Positions 1 through 10,430 of a DNA stretch of 64,000 nucleotides are shown piece by piece. The stretch is from Cyathus striatus (lineage: Eukaryota > Basidiomycota > Agaricomycetes > Agaricales > Nidulariaceae): positions 310,001-374,000 of the forward strand of contig JAOVFP010000022.1 in NCBI GenBank assembly GCA_025738555.1. Reading direction: 5' to 3'. The notes under the pieces were generated by a model. It did no database searches, was not told the DNA's origin, and saw only the letters and a list, made by a program, of their open reading frames with translations. Position numbers and translations under genes: made by a program. Within the stretch, counting starts at the first letter, position 1. Every line of letters starts with the position of its first letter.

Positions 1-335
1 TGTTATTTTAATACTAGCATGTGTACTCATAAGTACTCATTACTTTATGATTCCTATTATTATTGTAATACTAGTATGTGTACTCATAAGTACTCATTAC
101 TTTATGATTCCTATTATTATTGTAATGCTAGTATGTGTACTCATAAGTACTCATTACTTTATAATTCCTATTGTTATTGTAATACTAGTATATGTACTCA
201 TAAGTACTCATTACTTTATGTTTTCTATTATTACTATAATGCTTCCTATTATTATTTTAATAGTATTATGTGTACTCATAAGTGCGTATTACTGTATGCT
301 TCCTATTATTATTCTAATAGAATTATGTACGCTTT
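1..335 (+). repeat. Left outer 57-bp tandem array
   Basis: Units start near 19, 76, 133 and 190, each containing the word CTCATAAGTACTCATTACTT followed by an AT-rich ATTATTATTGTAAT stretch. Later copies decay. The period of 57 is a multiple of three, so long repetitive open frames arise on both strands. They are not genes. The array is the reverse complement of the arrays at 3131-3455 and 6446-6675. Confidence 0.9.
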
Positions 336-678
336 TCAAGTGTGTCATATCTGTCACAATTTTCCCATGTGTTACGTTCGTCACACATATTCCCGTGCCT
401 CATGTTTTTCCCACGCATCGCATTTGTTACATACTTCACGCACATCACATTCGTCACACATATTCCCGCGCTTCGCACTTATCACATACCGCACACGTGT
501 CACATCTGTCACAAATTCCTGCGCGTCACGTTCGTCACATATATTCCCACGCATCACGTTTGTCACGTATATTCCCGCGCATCACATTCATCACACATTT
601 CCCACGTGTCACATTTGTCACAATTTTCATGTGCGTCACGTCTGTCATGATTCTCCCACACGACATATATATCACACT
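336..678 (+). repeat. Degenerate short-repeat zone, left arm
   Basis: The zone repeats variants of the words GTCACATTTGTCACA and TATTCCCGCGC at irregular spacing of roughly 20-30 bp. It mirrors 2711-3130 in reverse complement. The cytosine- and CpG-containing motif GTCACG is the same one that is fixed in the adjacent 19-bp array, which suggests that the array was amplified from one of these degenerate units. Confidence 0.75.
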
Positions 679-1002
679 TGTCACGCTTTAGCGCGTTTGT
701 CACGCTTTAGCGCGTTTGTCACGCTTTAGCGCGTTTGTCACGCTTTAGCGCGTTTGTCACGCTTTAGCGCGTTTGTCACGCTTTAGCGCGTTTGTCACGC
801 TTTAGCGCGTTTGTCACGCTTTAGCGCGTTTGTCACGCTTTAGCGCGTTTGTCACGCTTTAGCGCGTTTGTCACGCTTTAGCGCGTTTGTCACGCTTTAG
901 CGCGTTTGTCACGCTTTAGCGCGTTTGTCACGCTTTAGCGCGTTTGTCACGCTTTAGCGCGTTTGTCACGCTTTAGCGCGTTTGTCACGCTTTAGCGCGT
1001 TT
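679..1002 (+). repeat. Perfect 19-bp tandem array, left arm (about 17 copies)
   Basis: The unit GTCACGCTTTAGCGCGTTT is repeated head to tail about 17 times with no difference that I can see and no spacers. Each unit holds three CpG sites. The array mirrors 2516-2710, which has about ten copies in reverse complement. The lack of spacers and the 19-bp period exclude a CRISPR array. Confidence 0.95.
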
Positions 1003-2515
1003 GTCATGCTTTTATCCGCGTCACGCGTCACGTTTGTCACGTTCTCTATAAGCGTTACGCTCTTATGCATGTCACACATCTCACATCTATTTGTCACGCA
1101 TTTCACACTCGTCACACGTGTCACATCTTTGAGGCGCGTCACACCGTGACAATCTGCATGCATGTCACACTTTTCACATATGCTACATATGTCTTTTTTC
1201 TAATGCATCATGTGTTTTTCATGCATGTCACATTTTTCAAGTGCATTGCAACTTTTTCACAAATACAATGCTTTCCAATCCCATCAGATTCTTCTGTCTC
1301 TACCACTATTCAAGTTGTCATGAGAGTGGAGTATGTAGTTGAAGGCTTACCCACACTGACAGAGCATGAGAAATTTGGAAATGGGATGATATGATGTTTA
1401 ATAATCAGAAATAGAGATGTAATTAAATAACAAAGTAAAAACTATAATGGTTAGTCTGAATATGAGAGATGATGAGATCATTATGATAGAAATGAATATT
1501 TTGGAAATATTTAACAACTGAACAGAAAAGGACATATACTGAAAGAATTACATATGGATAACAAATCTGAAAGAATGGTCAGTATATGTGATTCCACATC
1601 ACATTAAACTCATATGTCTCAGTCATTAAATGATCATGATTCTTGCATTAACCATTGGTTATTCTTATATCTTCAACACACATTATTAAGTCACATCTAT
1701 GCTTACTCTATATGATTACATGACACTTCTACACTGTCATGTGTTTCACATCTCTGATTTATGTTATATAGTTCTTTTAGTATTAGTATCCATTCATACA
1801 TATGAAACCCCCTCCTGTACTTCTTATCACTTTCTTGCTCAGTGATCATTACTTGCTTTTCTATTCTTTAGTTTAGTGTCAACTACATCATCACCTTCTT
1901 TTCTTCTTGTTCTCTTTTCAGAAAGACTACTTTGTCTTTTCTCCTTTCTTGCCTAAGAAAAACTTACTATCATTTTTCTATAGTCATGTGCAGTATTGTC
2001 ATACAGGGTCTGAATCAATGACTGACTTGTCAATGCAAGAGGCTGAATTACCCAGCTAAGTAATGAGATATGGGTTAAATGTGGCATCACTGAGTGCTCT
2101 GATTCCTTGGATCTGAAATGTACAGAACATTTTTCATTATAGACCTGTTGGAATCCCATCAACATGTCACAATCATGATACACATGCAAGCACAATGTGC
2201 TTGAAATGTGTTATAAATCTCAAAGATGTGACATAAGTAACACTTATGATGTGTGTGAAAGCATGATGAAAGCCTGAAAGGCATGATGACTATGATGCAT
2301 GTGCAAATCATAAGAAACAGATGTGACTTATGTGATGAGCATGACTTATGTGACGCATGACGTGCATACAAAGCATGACAAATGCACTGTGATGAGCATG
2401 AAAAGCATGACAAATAGATGTGAGATGTGTGACATTCATAAAAGCGTAATGCTTATAAAGAACATGACAAACGTGACGCGTGACGCGCATGAAAGCATGA
2501 CAAACGCGCCAAAGT
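1003..2515. other. Inner shoulders and unique core of the foldback element
   Basis: Positions 1003-1190 and 2310-2515 are imperfect reverse complements and form the innermost arm tier; shared words include CACATCTCACATCTATTTGT. Between them lies about 1.1 kb of AT-rich sequence. Its outer edges are still weakly palindromic, and about 1260-2150 appears unique. The short frames here (for example 1065-1394) run into repeat sequence and show no domain. I see no coding gene. Confidence 0.6.
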
Positions 2516-2710
2516 GTGACAAACGCGCTAAAGCGTGACAAACGCGCTAAAGCGTGACAAACGCGCTAAAGCGTGACAAACGCGCTAAAGCGTGACAAAC
2601 GCGCTAAAGCGTGACAAACGCGCTAAAGCGTGACAAACGCGCTAAAGCGTGACAAACGCGCTAAAGCGTGACAAACGCGCTAAAGCGTGACAAACGCGCT
2701 AAAGCGTGAC
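2516..2710 (-). repeat. Perfect 19-bp tandem array, right arm (about 10 copies)
   Basis: This is the reverse complement of the left-arm unit, seen on + as AAAGCGTGACAAACGCGCT repeated about ten times. The copy number differs between the arms (about 17 against 10) while the unit sequence is the same, so the arrays expand or contract independently but remain sequence-matched. Confidence 0.95.
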
Positions 2711-3130
2711 AAATGCGATATATGCGTAGTGTGGGAGAATTGTGACAGACGTGACACGCGCGAAAATTGTCACAAATAGCATTGATGCGTGGGAATATGT
2801 GTGACAGACGTGACGGTTGGGAAGAATGTGACAAATGTGATGCGCGGGAATATATGTGACGAACGTGACGCGCAGCAAATGTGACAGATGTGAAGCGCGG
2901 GAATATATATGACAAATGCGAAGCGCAGGAATATATGTGACGAGTGTGACACGCAGGAAGTATGTGACAAATGCGAAGCGTGTGAATATGTGTGACGAAC
3001 GTGACGCGCGTGAATAACGTGACAAATGCGATACGTGGGAAAAATATGAGGCGCGGGAATATGTGTGACGAACGTGACGCGCATGAAGTGCGTGACAAAT
3101 GCGAAGCGTGGGAAATATGTGAAGCGCAGA
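2711..3130 (-). repeat. Degenerate short-repeat zone, right arm
   Basis: The zone consists of variants of GTGACAAATGCGAAGCGCG and GGGAATATGTGTGACGAACG. It is the reverse-complement counterpart of 336-678. The open frames on the minus strand here (for example 2661-3134) are products of the repeat and have the same composition as those on the plus strand of the left arm. Confidence 0.75.
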
Positions 3131-3455
3131 TCAACTAGTAATCTGTAATAGCAATGAGTACTTATGAGTACCCACAATACCATTACAATAACAATAGGAA
3201 ATGTAAAGTAATGAGTACTTATGAGTATTGTTAATACCATTACAATACAAATAGGAAATATAAAGTAATGAGTGCTTATGAGTACTCATAATACCATTAC
3301 AATAACAATAGGAAATATAAAGTAATGAGCACTTATGAGTACTCTTAATACTATTACAATAACAATAGGAAATATAAAGTAATGAATACTTATGAGTACT
3401 CATAATACCATTACAATAATAATAGAAAGCATAAAGTAATGAGTACTTATGAGTA
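3131..3455 (-). repeat. Right outer 57-bp array, first part
   Basis: About 5.5 units of the 57-bp repeat lie here, inverted relative to 1-335, with the word AAAGTAATGAGTACTTATGA in each. The array is cut at 3454-3455 (TA) by the pogo element and resumes at 6446. Confidence 0.9.
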
Positions 3456-6445
3456 CAGTCATCAACCACCCAACGTGACACACCATATCACGTGACAGAC
3501 AAGTCTTATCATCTATCTCCTACGCTGAAACCAGCATCAATTTCCATAGAATCTTTTGCAAATTGAAGCTGTGTACATAAAGAGTTATTTAGAATGTAAA
3601 AACTTACCTTACTATTGCTTGTTGATATATAATATACCAAATAAACTTCCCAGATTTCACCAAAACTACAGGTTTCAAAAATTGTATCATCCCTTACCAA
3701 GTACTAACAGCCCGCAACCACTTTGCATCACCATAAATAGATACTATGTGATGTCTTGATATAGGACACGCAATTTGAATGGAAATAGAACACAGGTAGT
3801 CCATATATTGTGCTGGCATTCCATGAGGATGCTGCATGGATACCACGCTGTTGGACTTTATAAACGCACAAGCTGTATGGTCCCTTTCAACACCCTCTCG
3901 AGCTCAATACTACTTCTTATCATGACTGCAAAGACAAAATCCCAGTCATTGAAACAGCGTGAGGATCGCAAAGTTATCGATGACTTAATATCACGTGCTG
4001 CTGCTGCATATCGAGAGGAACGGAAACTGCCAAAGGGAAAAGGAAGGTCTGCTCGTACAATTGCCAGTGATTTTCAGCAGATGTATACTGAATCAACTGG
4101 AAAACATATAAAACTTAACTACAACACCATAATAGAAAGAGCAAATGGGCAGTGTAGTAAATCAGAAACAGCAGAAAAGCGGGAATAGTTGCTGCCAGCC
4201 GAAACAGACCTTGTGATTGATCTCCTCACGAAATCAGCCAACCAAGGATTTCCTTACACACATCGACACCTGAAGGAAACAGTAGACAGGTTGATACGAG
4301 AACGACTTGGACCACATTCTGACTTTCCACCTGATGGTGTTGGAAAGAACTGGACAACTCGCTTTATAGAAAAGCACTCAGACCAATTGAAGACCACTTG
4401 GTCAACTCCACTGGAATCGAAGAGGGCAGATGCGGTGAATCCAACTACAAACAAACTGTGGTGGGATCTACTCGAATCGACATTACAAGACTACAACATT
4501 AAAAGTGAAAATATCTATGCCGTTGATGAAGTAGGCTGTCAGCCATATGGTACTGAAAAGGAGCGGGTAATTGGTGGTCGACGACATGGACCCCATTACC
4601 AACGGCGCACTGGGAATAAAGAGAACATTACTGTTCTGGTTTCTATTTGCGCTGATGGATCAAGCTTGCCACCCGGAGTTATATTCAAGGGAAAAGGTTA
4701 CCATGTGAAATGGAAGCAAAATAACCCTGCAAATGCATCGTAAGTGTGGATTACCATCCAAATATAATAAAAATAACATTCGCTCTCAGCATAGGGTACT
4801 CACAAAAAGGCTGGACTGATGCCCAGATTGGAACGGATTGGCTAAAATTGTTTGAGAAACAGACCAGTGAGAAGGCAGGCAATGAATGGTGGCTCCTCCT
4901 AGTTGATGGTCACACATCACATTACAGCCTTGAGTTCTTGGAGTTTGCACGCGAGAATAAAATCCTGGTACTATGCTATCCATCACATACAACACACATA
5001 TACCAAGGCCTTGATGTCGTTATATTTGCGGTCCTTAAACGGAAATTAAGCCAGGAGCGTGATGAATTTGCACAGACTCATGCAGGGGATATAAAGAAAG
5101 AAAACTTTCTTGAAATATATGGCAGAGCCCATATCGCTGCACTATCTGTGGACAATGTTAAAGCAGCATTTCAGAAAACAGGTGTACACCCCTTCAATCC
5201 AAGCATTGTCACCTCAGTAATGCTCGCTCCGAGCAAGCCCAAATCCATGCAGTCAAACCTTCCTGTAGAGCCGCCAACCCCTCTGAGAACAATTGCGAAG
5301 ATGTTCCAGAACCTGTCAATAGAAGATGATGTGGCGGCATTAGCATCGATCAACAAGAATGATGAACGCCCACCATCACCATCAGAGGCACAAAAGAACC
5401 ACCGGAAAGAAATTATTGAGGAAGCAGCACGTGAATTAGTCAAAACCAACATTGGTTATCTAATTGGGAACAACGTACCACTTGCTTCTGCACCCATGGT
5501 TCACGCATCAGCCCAGCCAATCCCCTCGCTCACAGCCACATCCCTCCTCTCAATAACACCGAAAACAGAGAATGAAGCCCTCCTGCTTGCTGCCCTGAAG
5601 GAGCGAGACATTGATATTGATAATCTTCGAGGCCGACTTGTGCATGCTCAGGCGTCCAACCTTCTAAACGAAATGTACTGCAAAAAAATACAGGTTGAGC
5701 TCGCCACAAAAGAGCAGAAGAAAAACAAGAAAGGAAAGGGGAGGTTAATGGGTGATGGCTTACCCAGAATGCTCTCAGGCGATGAATTTTACCAGCAGGT
5801 TGTCGCATTCACAGACAACCAGCAGCAAGAAGAGGCTTTGAAAAAGGGCAAGGCCAGAGCTCGAGAATTATGGGAGGCTGCAGCAAAGAAGTGGGACAAG
5901 GAGGAGCAAGAGCGGAAGGAGGAAAATAAGAAACGCACAAAGAGATATCATGATGCCTATGATGTATGGATTGCCGCAAAACAGGTGGCCAGACGAGAAA
6001 AGAGGAGATTTATTACAGAGCCCCCAGTGAAGGAAGCTGTCCTCTTGAAGCTCTCTGACCGGCCCCTTTTGAAGGAATATATAGCCAAAATAGACGTAGA
6101 GGGCTCAGAAGATGAAGAATTTGATGAGGAAGACAACGAGGAGGATGAGGAGGAGGAGTGAGCTGTCGAGCATGATCATCACGATACGCGATAACTGTGT
6201 TGGGCTTTGTTTGGTATCAGCACAGCCGTCGCTTGTCACGCTAGGTGGTAATAGCCGGTTTTTGGACATCTGGACATTTTAAAATATTTCATGCACTTCC
6301 CTCCGCTCAATTCACTAGAAATTTTGATATGTTGTAGGGTTTACATTTATCTATCTTCCAGTAAAAATTTTACGTGTCAATGTTTAGTATTTCTCAAGAT
6401 ATTTAACATTTCATTTTCGTTGTCACGTGTGATGGTTGATGACTG
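3456..6445 (+). mobile_element. pogo/Fot1-type DNA transposon, complete, 2,990 bp
   Basis: The element begins CAGTCATCAACCA at 3456 and ends with the inverted copy at 6445. Over the first 25 bp the terminal inverted repeats match at 22 positions. It is flanked by TA at 3454-3455 and 6446-6447, the target duplication used by the Tc1/mariner/pogo superfamily, and the CAGT start is typical of pogo. Removing one TA plus the element restores an uninterrupted 57-bp repeat, so the insertion is younger than that array. The single internal gene encodes a CENP-B-like DDE transposase with one nonsense codon. Confidence 0.92.
3922..6161 (+). pseudogene. pogo-like transposase (HTH + DDE_1), one in-frame stop
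   Basis: Transposase of the pogo/Fot1 group, which cuts and pastes the surrounding element. The reading starts at MTAKTKSQSL. An N-terminal basic, helix-rich region up to about residue 90 fits the DNA-binding part. The catalytic core follows: IYAVDEVGCQPYG (first Asp), LLVDGHTSHYSLEF (second Asp) and PSHTTHIYQGLDVVIFA (third acidic position, Asp). Two interruptions occur. A TAG at 4186-4188 is consistent with a CAG-to-TAG change. The frame switch near 4743 is solved by a 50-bp GTAAGT...CAG intron at 4740-4789, which joins NPANAS to IGYSQKGWT in frame. The tail is lysine-rich coiled coil ending in an acidic Glu/Asp stretch. Apart from the TAG, the gene appears intact. Confidence 0.88.
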
Positions 6446-6675
6446 TACCCATAATACCATTACAATAATAATAGAAAGCATAAAGTAATGAGTATTTATG
6501 AGTACCCACAATACCATTACAATAACAATAGGAAATACAAAGTAATGAGTACTTATGATTACCCACAGTACCATTACAATAATAATAGGACATATAAAGT
6601 AATGAGTACTTATGAGTACTCTTAATACTATCACAATTATAATAAGCATAAAGTAATGAGTACTTATGAATAGCC
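6446..6675 (-). repeat. Right outer 57-bp array, continuation after the pogo insertion
   Basis: About four units of the 57-bp repeat lie here in the same orientation as 3131-3455. The first unit joins cleanly to the unit broken at 3455. The repeat ends near 6675, marking the probable right terminus of the foldback element. Just downstream, 6719-6743 is a short palindrome with 9-bp arms (TTATATGAT and its complement). Confidence 0.85.
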
Positions 6676-6782
6676 TGTATATACATATAGTATATGCCTC
6701 ACTCATAAAACTCAGACCTTATATGATATTCCATATCATATAACACTGCTGTTAAATGATAAATTTGGCTGACACCCCTCAT

Positions 6783-8436
6783 ATGTATGTTACTCTTCAT
6801 CTAATGTTTCTCAGTGAATGAATCTTATTCTCTAGTCTCAGCATTCTGCTGTTCAGCTGTCGCATGCACAGTACACCCAATACAATGTGCCATTGGTAAG
6901 TATGTAATTTATTAGTACGGCCACTATGCTAATACATATTTTTAGCCATTACCATCTTCCAATCATAAAAATTACACACCACTGCCACCGATTCCTTTTT
7001 TGACATGTAATCTCACAAGGTCTGACTCAGATGGCCCAGAGTTCCCCCCAGCCAATCAGCTTTATCATCTGTATGGTCCCTCCACATCCAAGACAGCTGG
7101 TTCTCATCCTTCTGAACCAAAAGCAAAAGGGAAGTGGAAGGCTATTGATGAGCAGCCTGTTGCTTCTGGCTCTGCAAAGAAGCCAAGAGGAGGACAGACT
7201 TCTGGGGTTGCCAATGATTCAAATGAAGATGTCGAGATGCTCCTTGCAATGGTTGCAGAACTGTTGCCCACTGGTGGTAATGGTTGGAACAAGGTGGAGG
7301 AGTTGTACTGTGTGAAGGCAACAAGTGTACGTCATCCCCATTATTCTGGGAAATCATTGGAGATGAAATTTAAAATAGTATGTAATGGTACTATTACAAT
7401 ATTTATATGCAAGGCTTACTTCTGGTATCTAGCTTGTAAAGACTCCTAAGCCCACTGGCGATGCAGAGTGCCCACCACATGTTCTCCATTCTCATGAAAT
7501 CAAAGAGGCAATCCAAATGAAGGCTGCCACATGGAATCTCAATGACAGTGAGATCATGGATGCCTTGGACTCCAATGCTGTTGAGGATGACAGTGATGAT
7601 GATGATGATGGTACTCTCAAGGTCACCACTGTTCATCCAAAGGTCAAAGCTGAAAAGCCTGACACTTTCATTGCATGGCATTCTGCAGCTGGCCAAGTGT
7701 CATCTTCTTGCCACCATGCTCATAATGCGAGTCAAGACCTCCTTGCAAATATTTCTTCTGCACTGGACCCATCTGTTTGGCAGGCACGACATGAGGACCT
7801 TTCCATGCAGGCAATGCAAACAAATCAAATTCTTCAGTTGACATCACAGCTGCATGAGGCCCAGCGATGCATAGATACTCTTTCTGTGCAGTTACTTGAT
7901 GCATTACTTGATGTAGTGCTGTGGAATATCAGGTAGATTGGAATGAGCTGTTGGGAATGTTGTCATCTCAATGTTATAGCCATGCTCCCAGGTCTGTAAC
8001 CCATTCATATCCCTGCCATGGAGAATGTGATTGCTTAGAAACACCCTCCCCTCAACCTCACCAATATTCTGTTCAAAGAAGGCAAAGGTATCAGCAAGAT
8101 ATCTATTATGCAGATGGCCAAGCAACATGTTGGATTGGTGGATTGTCTGATGAAGATCCTGCTGGTTACAATGACAGTCCTGAAACCTGGTGTGTAACTC
8201 ATTTTAAGGATAGTGTGCTACTTTCTCCTCATTGTTCCCACTCTCCTGCTAGGTGGTCACTGTCCCCAGTTCATTCAGGACCAAGTCATCACTGCAGTGG
8301 TATACTCAAAGCACCTACTGCATCATTGGGGACTAAAGCAGGTGTTCCTTCACATGCTTCACATGATACATCTACTCTCACTCTGTCAATAGAAGTTGAT
8401 CAAGATGACAATGTTATTGATCTTGTGAATAAGTAA
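6783..8436 (+). CDS. PIF/Harbinger-type accessory protein with Myb/SANT-like domain
   Basis: Probable second ORF of a Harbinger-like element; in that superfamily a Myb/SANT-like protein helps the transposase bind the element ends. My model has five exons: 6783-6788, 6836-6895, 6946-7377, 7433-7932 and 7980-8436. All four introns are GT-AG and 47-55 bp, giving 484 codons without a stop. Visible parts are a polar N-terminus, a basic stretch (KGKWKAIDEQ, AKKPRGG), a SANT-like helix region (MLLAMVAELLPTGGNGW), the motif TPKPTGDAECPP, an Asp run (DDSDDDDDGT) and a short amphipathic helix (LTSQLHEAQRCIDTL). The six-base first exon is the weakest part; the next exons are well supported by frame. It converges on the minus-strand transposase. 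Confidence 0.6.
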
Positions 8437-8730
8437 TGTATTCTTTAATTGTTTTCGCTGTTTATATTCCTGTTTTCTGCTTCTGCTGTTTATGCATAAT
8501 GTTCTTGAAACTAACTTTAGCTTAAACCACATTTGTTACATCTATTTCCGATTAAACATGCTTGTGCTCATTCTACTGCTTACTATTCTTTGTTCTCAGA
8601 TTATTAATCACTATGGACTAGGTACCACTGCTTTTGTCACTCATTTACTGTTTACATTACATACCCAATGAAAATAATTGAAAACACAAGCTGATGTGAA
8701 CTAAGACTCCATTACAATCATGTGGAACTT

Positions 8731-10094
8731 TCAAACTTGGTCATTTTTACATTGATCTGAAAATAGCATTCCTTCAAATGAAAGCCAGAGTTGTTCTTGA
8801 TCTTCACTGGCTCTCCAAACAGGCATATAAACAGACTGAATTTGATTGTATCCAACAGTGCGAGTGTGAAGATTGAATAAATGTGAAGTGGTCTCCAATA
8901 AATCTGCATGAAGATCACTATAATTTATAGGAAGGGGAACACTTAGATGGCCAAATGATCCTTGCATAGTGCACATTCCCCATTCTGCAGTCTGCTGATA
9001 TGACAGAAGTTGTCTGTCAAACATCATCTGTTCAGCATGCTCTTGTGAGTTTGTGGGAAGTTGTGTCCCATCTTTCATTGGAGCCTTGATGCAGCCTGCA
9101 ATTTGATCAGAACCTCGAGGAAATGCAGTATCTGTAACTAGGTAATAGCCTTCTGGAGTACATGTTTGAAGTTTTTCATATATTGGTTGTGCAACATGAG
9201 AGTCATGCCAACTTCCAGGTGCATTGAGCTTACAGGCCATAATTGTTCCTAGAGTGCGTAAATAACATGTAGAACATCATTTTATTGTTGAATACACACC
9301 ATCACCTGAGAATGCAAATACAGAGCTAACAAAGTGCTCATGAAGCCAACCATTGTAAGTTGCATTTTCAATCTCTTGATCACTGGAAGTTTGAACGGCA
9401 AGATTTAAACCATCCATGCTACCAAAAGCCTCTGTAAGTAGTGGATGGCAATCTACAATGAGAGAGTTGATTTCTTGAAATTCCAATTCACCAGTTGGCC
9501 AATGGATTTGCACTTCTGACATTTTTCTCAATACCAAAAGCAGAATCTGTATTGAGAAGTTAATGTACCGTGATACTGTTGATGCAACAAGTGCAAAGAT
9601 TTCGCAAAGGCTGACATCATGCATTGTTGAATTGAGATAATGAAAAGTCAGACCAAGTGCCCCACATGCATCAAGTGAGCAACATGCTATGCGAGGCTGT
9701 GAAGTAGGTGGGAGATCATTCTGTGGAATAGATCTTTTATTCCACAGGACTTCAAACCTGCTGTTTAAGATTAGTCTAAATGTTGCAACATCAAACCCCA
9801 TTGTTGTAATGAATGCACAATCATTTTGACTTCTGTAAAAAGCTTGCCATGGTGTCTCTATGTGTGGATTGGGTAGAAGATCAGAACACATTAAATAACT
9901 CCTGTGTTTTTTCCACCTTCTGTACAAATCCTGTGAGCTTCATCAATTCCATATGCAACCAATCCCATATATGCAATGCTAGCCTCCTCCTCTTCCTCCT
10001 CTTCCTCCTCCATCAACTGCATCTGATGTGCAATATGTGCTTGTAGAGACAGAAAATCTTGTTCCTCGAGGATCTCTGTATCATCAATATCCAT
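8731..10094 (-). pseudogene. PIF/Harbinger DDE_4 transposase, one frameshift
   Basis: DDE_4 nuclease-type transposase. The N-terminus (MDIDDTEILEEQD) carries a nine-Glu run, then a region with LLPNPHIETPWQ typical of the family. Catalytic residues are visible in AFGSMDGLNLAV (first Asp), GYYLVTDTAFPRG (second Asp) and TAEWGMCTMQGSFG (Glu). A 51-bp intron (9299 down to 9249, GTGTGT...CTAG) joins SGDG to TIMACKLNAPGSWHDS in frame. Near 9915-9930 the frame switches from the Glu-rich N-terminus (EAHRI) to RRWKKHRSYL. No intron of plausible length fixes this, so I call a frameshift. Usual length is about 400-450 residues and this is close. It pairs with the convergent accessory gene at 6783-8436. 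Confidence 0.82.
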
Positions 10095-10430
10095 GTTGCT
10101 TAGATTTCGATAAGATCAGGGACTATTTAGGGACGCTGTCATTGAGCTGTCACTATTTCTGTAAGAATTGTTTATTATCTGTATGTACATGTGTCCTACA
10201 GCTTAGAAACAAAAAGCTACTTTTGTCAAATGCCACTTGCTTAAGATCTGGAAAAGTAGTTTGAAGTTCCAAACACTGTGGTAAGGCATCCAATGTCAGG
10301 ATAGGTGATCAAAGAATGTTGGTCTCCAGTCCCCAAAAGTGTCCAGATTGTATCAAAGTTCCAGGGCCTACAGCCCTGGTTTTTGCCTGGATTGGCATCT
10401 AACTGTGGTACAGATTTCCAGGGGTCTTGT
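10095..10430. other. Upstream of the Harbinger transposase: no gene seen
   Basis: The sequence is AT-rich and non-coding. I looked for terminal inverted repeats of the Harbinger element here and around 6690-6780 and found none that I trust. A perfect small hairpin CCAGGGC-CTACA-GCCCTGG lies at about 10361-10379. Confidence 0.5.

Larger units (their letters stand above)
1..6675. mobile_element. Foldback-like element with three-tier tandem-repeat arms, interrupted by a pogo transposon
   Basis: Positions 1-3455 plus 6446-6675 read as one large palindrome. From outside in, the left arm has a 57-bp array, a zone of degenerate short repeats, a perfect 19-bp array and a shoulder sequence. The right arm repeats these blocks in reverse order and reverse complement. 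About 0.9-1.1 kb of unique AT-rich core lies between the arms and has no convincing ORF. Arms built of short tandem repeats are the hallmark of foldback elements. With no transposase inside, this copy would be non-autonomous. The left outer array runs off the window start, so the left terminus and target duplication are not visible. The alternative is a non-transposon inverted satellite. Confidence 0.7.

Noticed and set aside
19..729. Long repetitive open frames (MIPIIIV..., CTHKYSLLY..., FVTHIP...) in the arrays at 1-730, 2300-3480 and 6377-6706
   Set aside because: They follow from repeat periods divisible by three or close to it, appear on both strands and in several frames, and have no start context or domain.
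679..1002. CRISPR array
   Set aside because: 19-bp units are contiguous with no spacers, the host is a eukaryote, and an inverted mate exists at 2516-2710.
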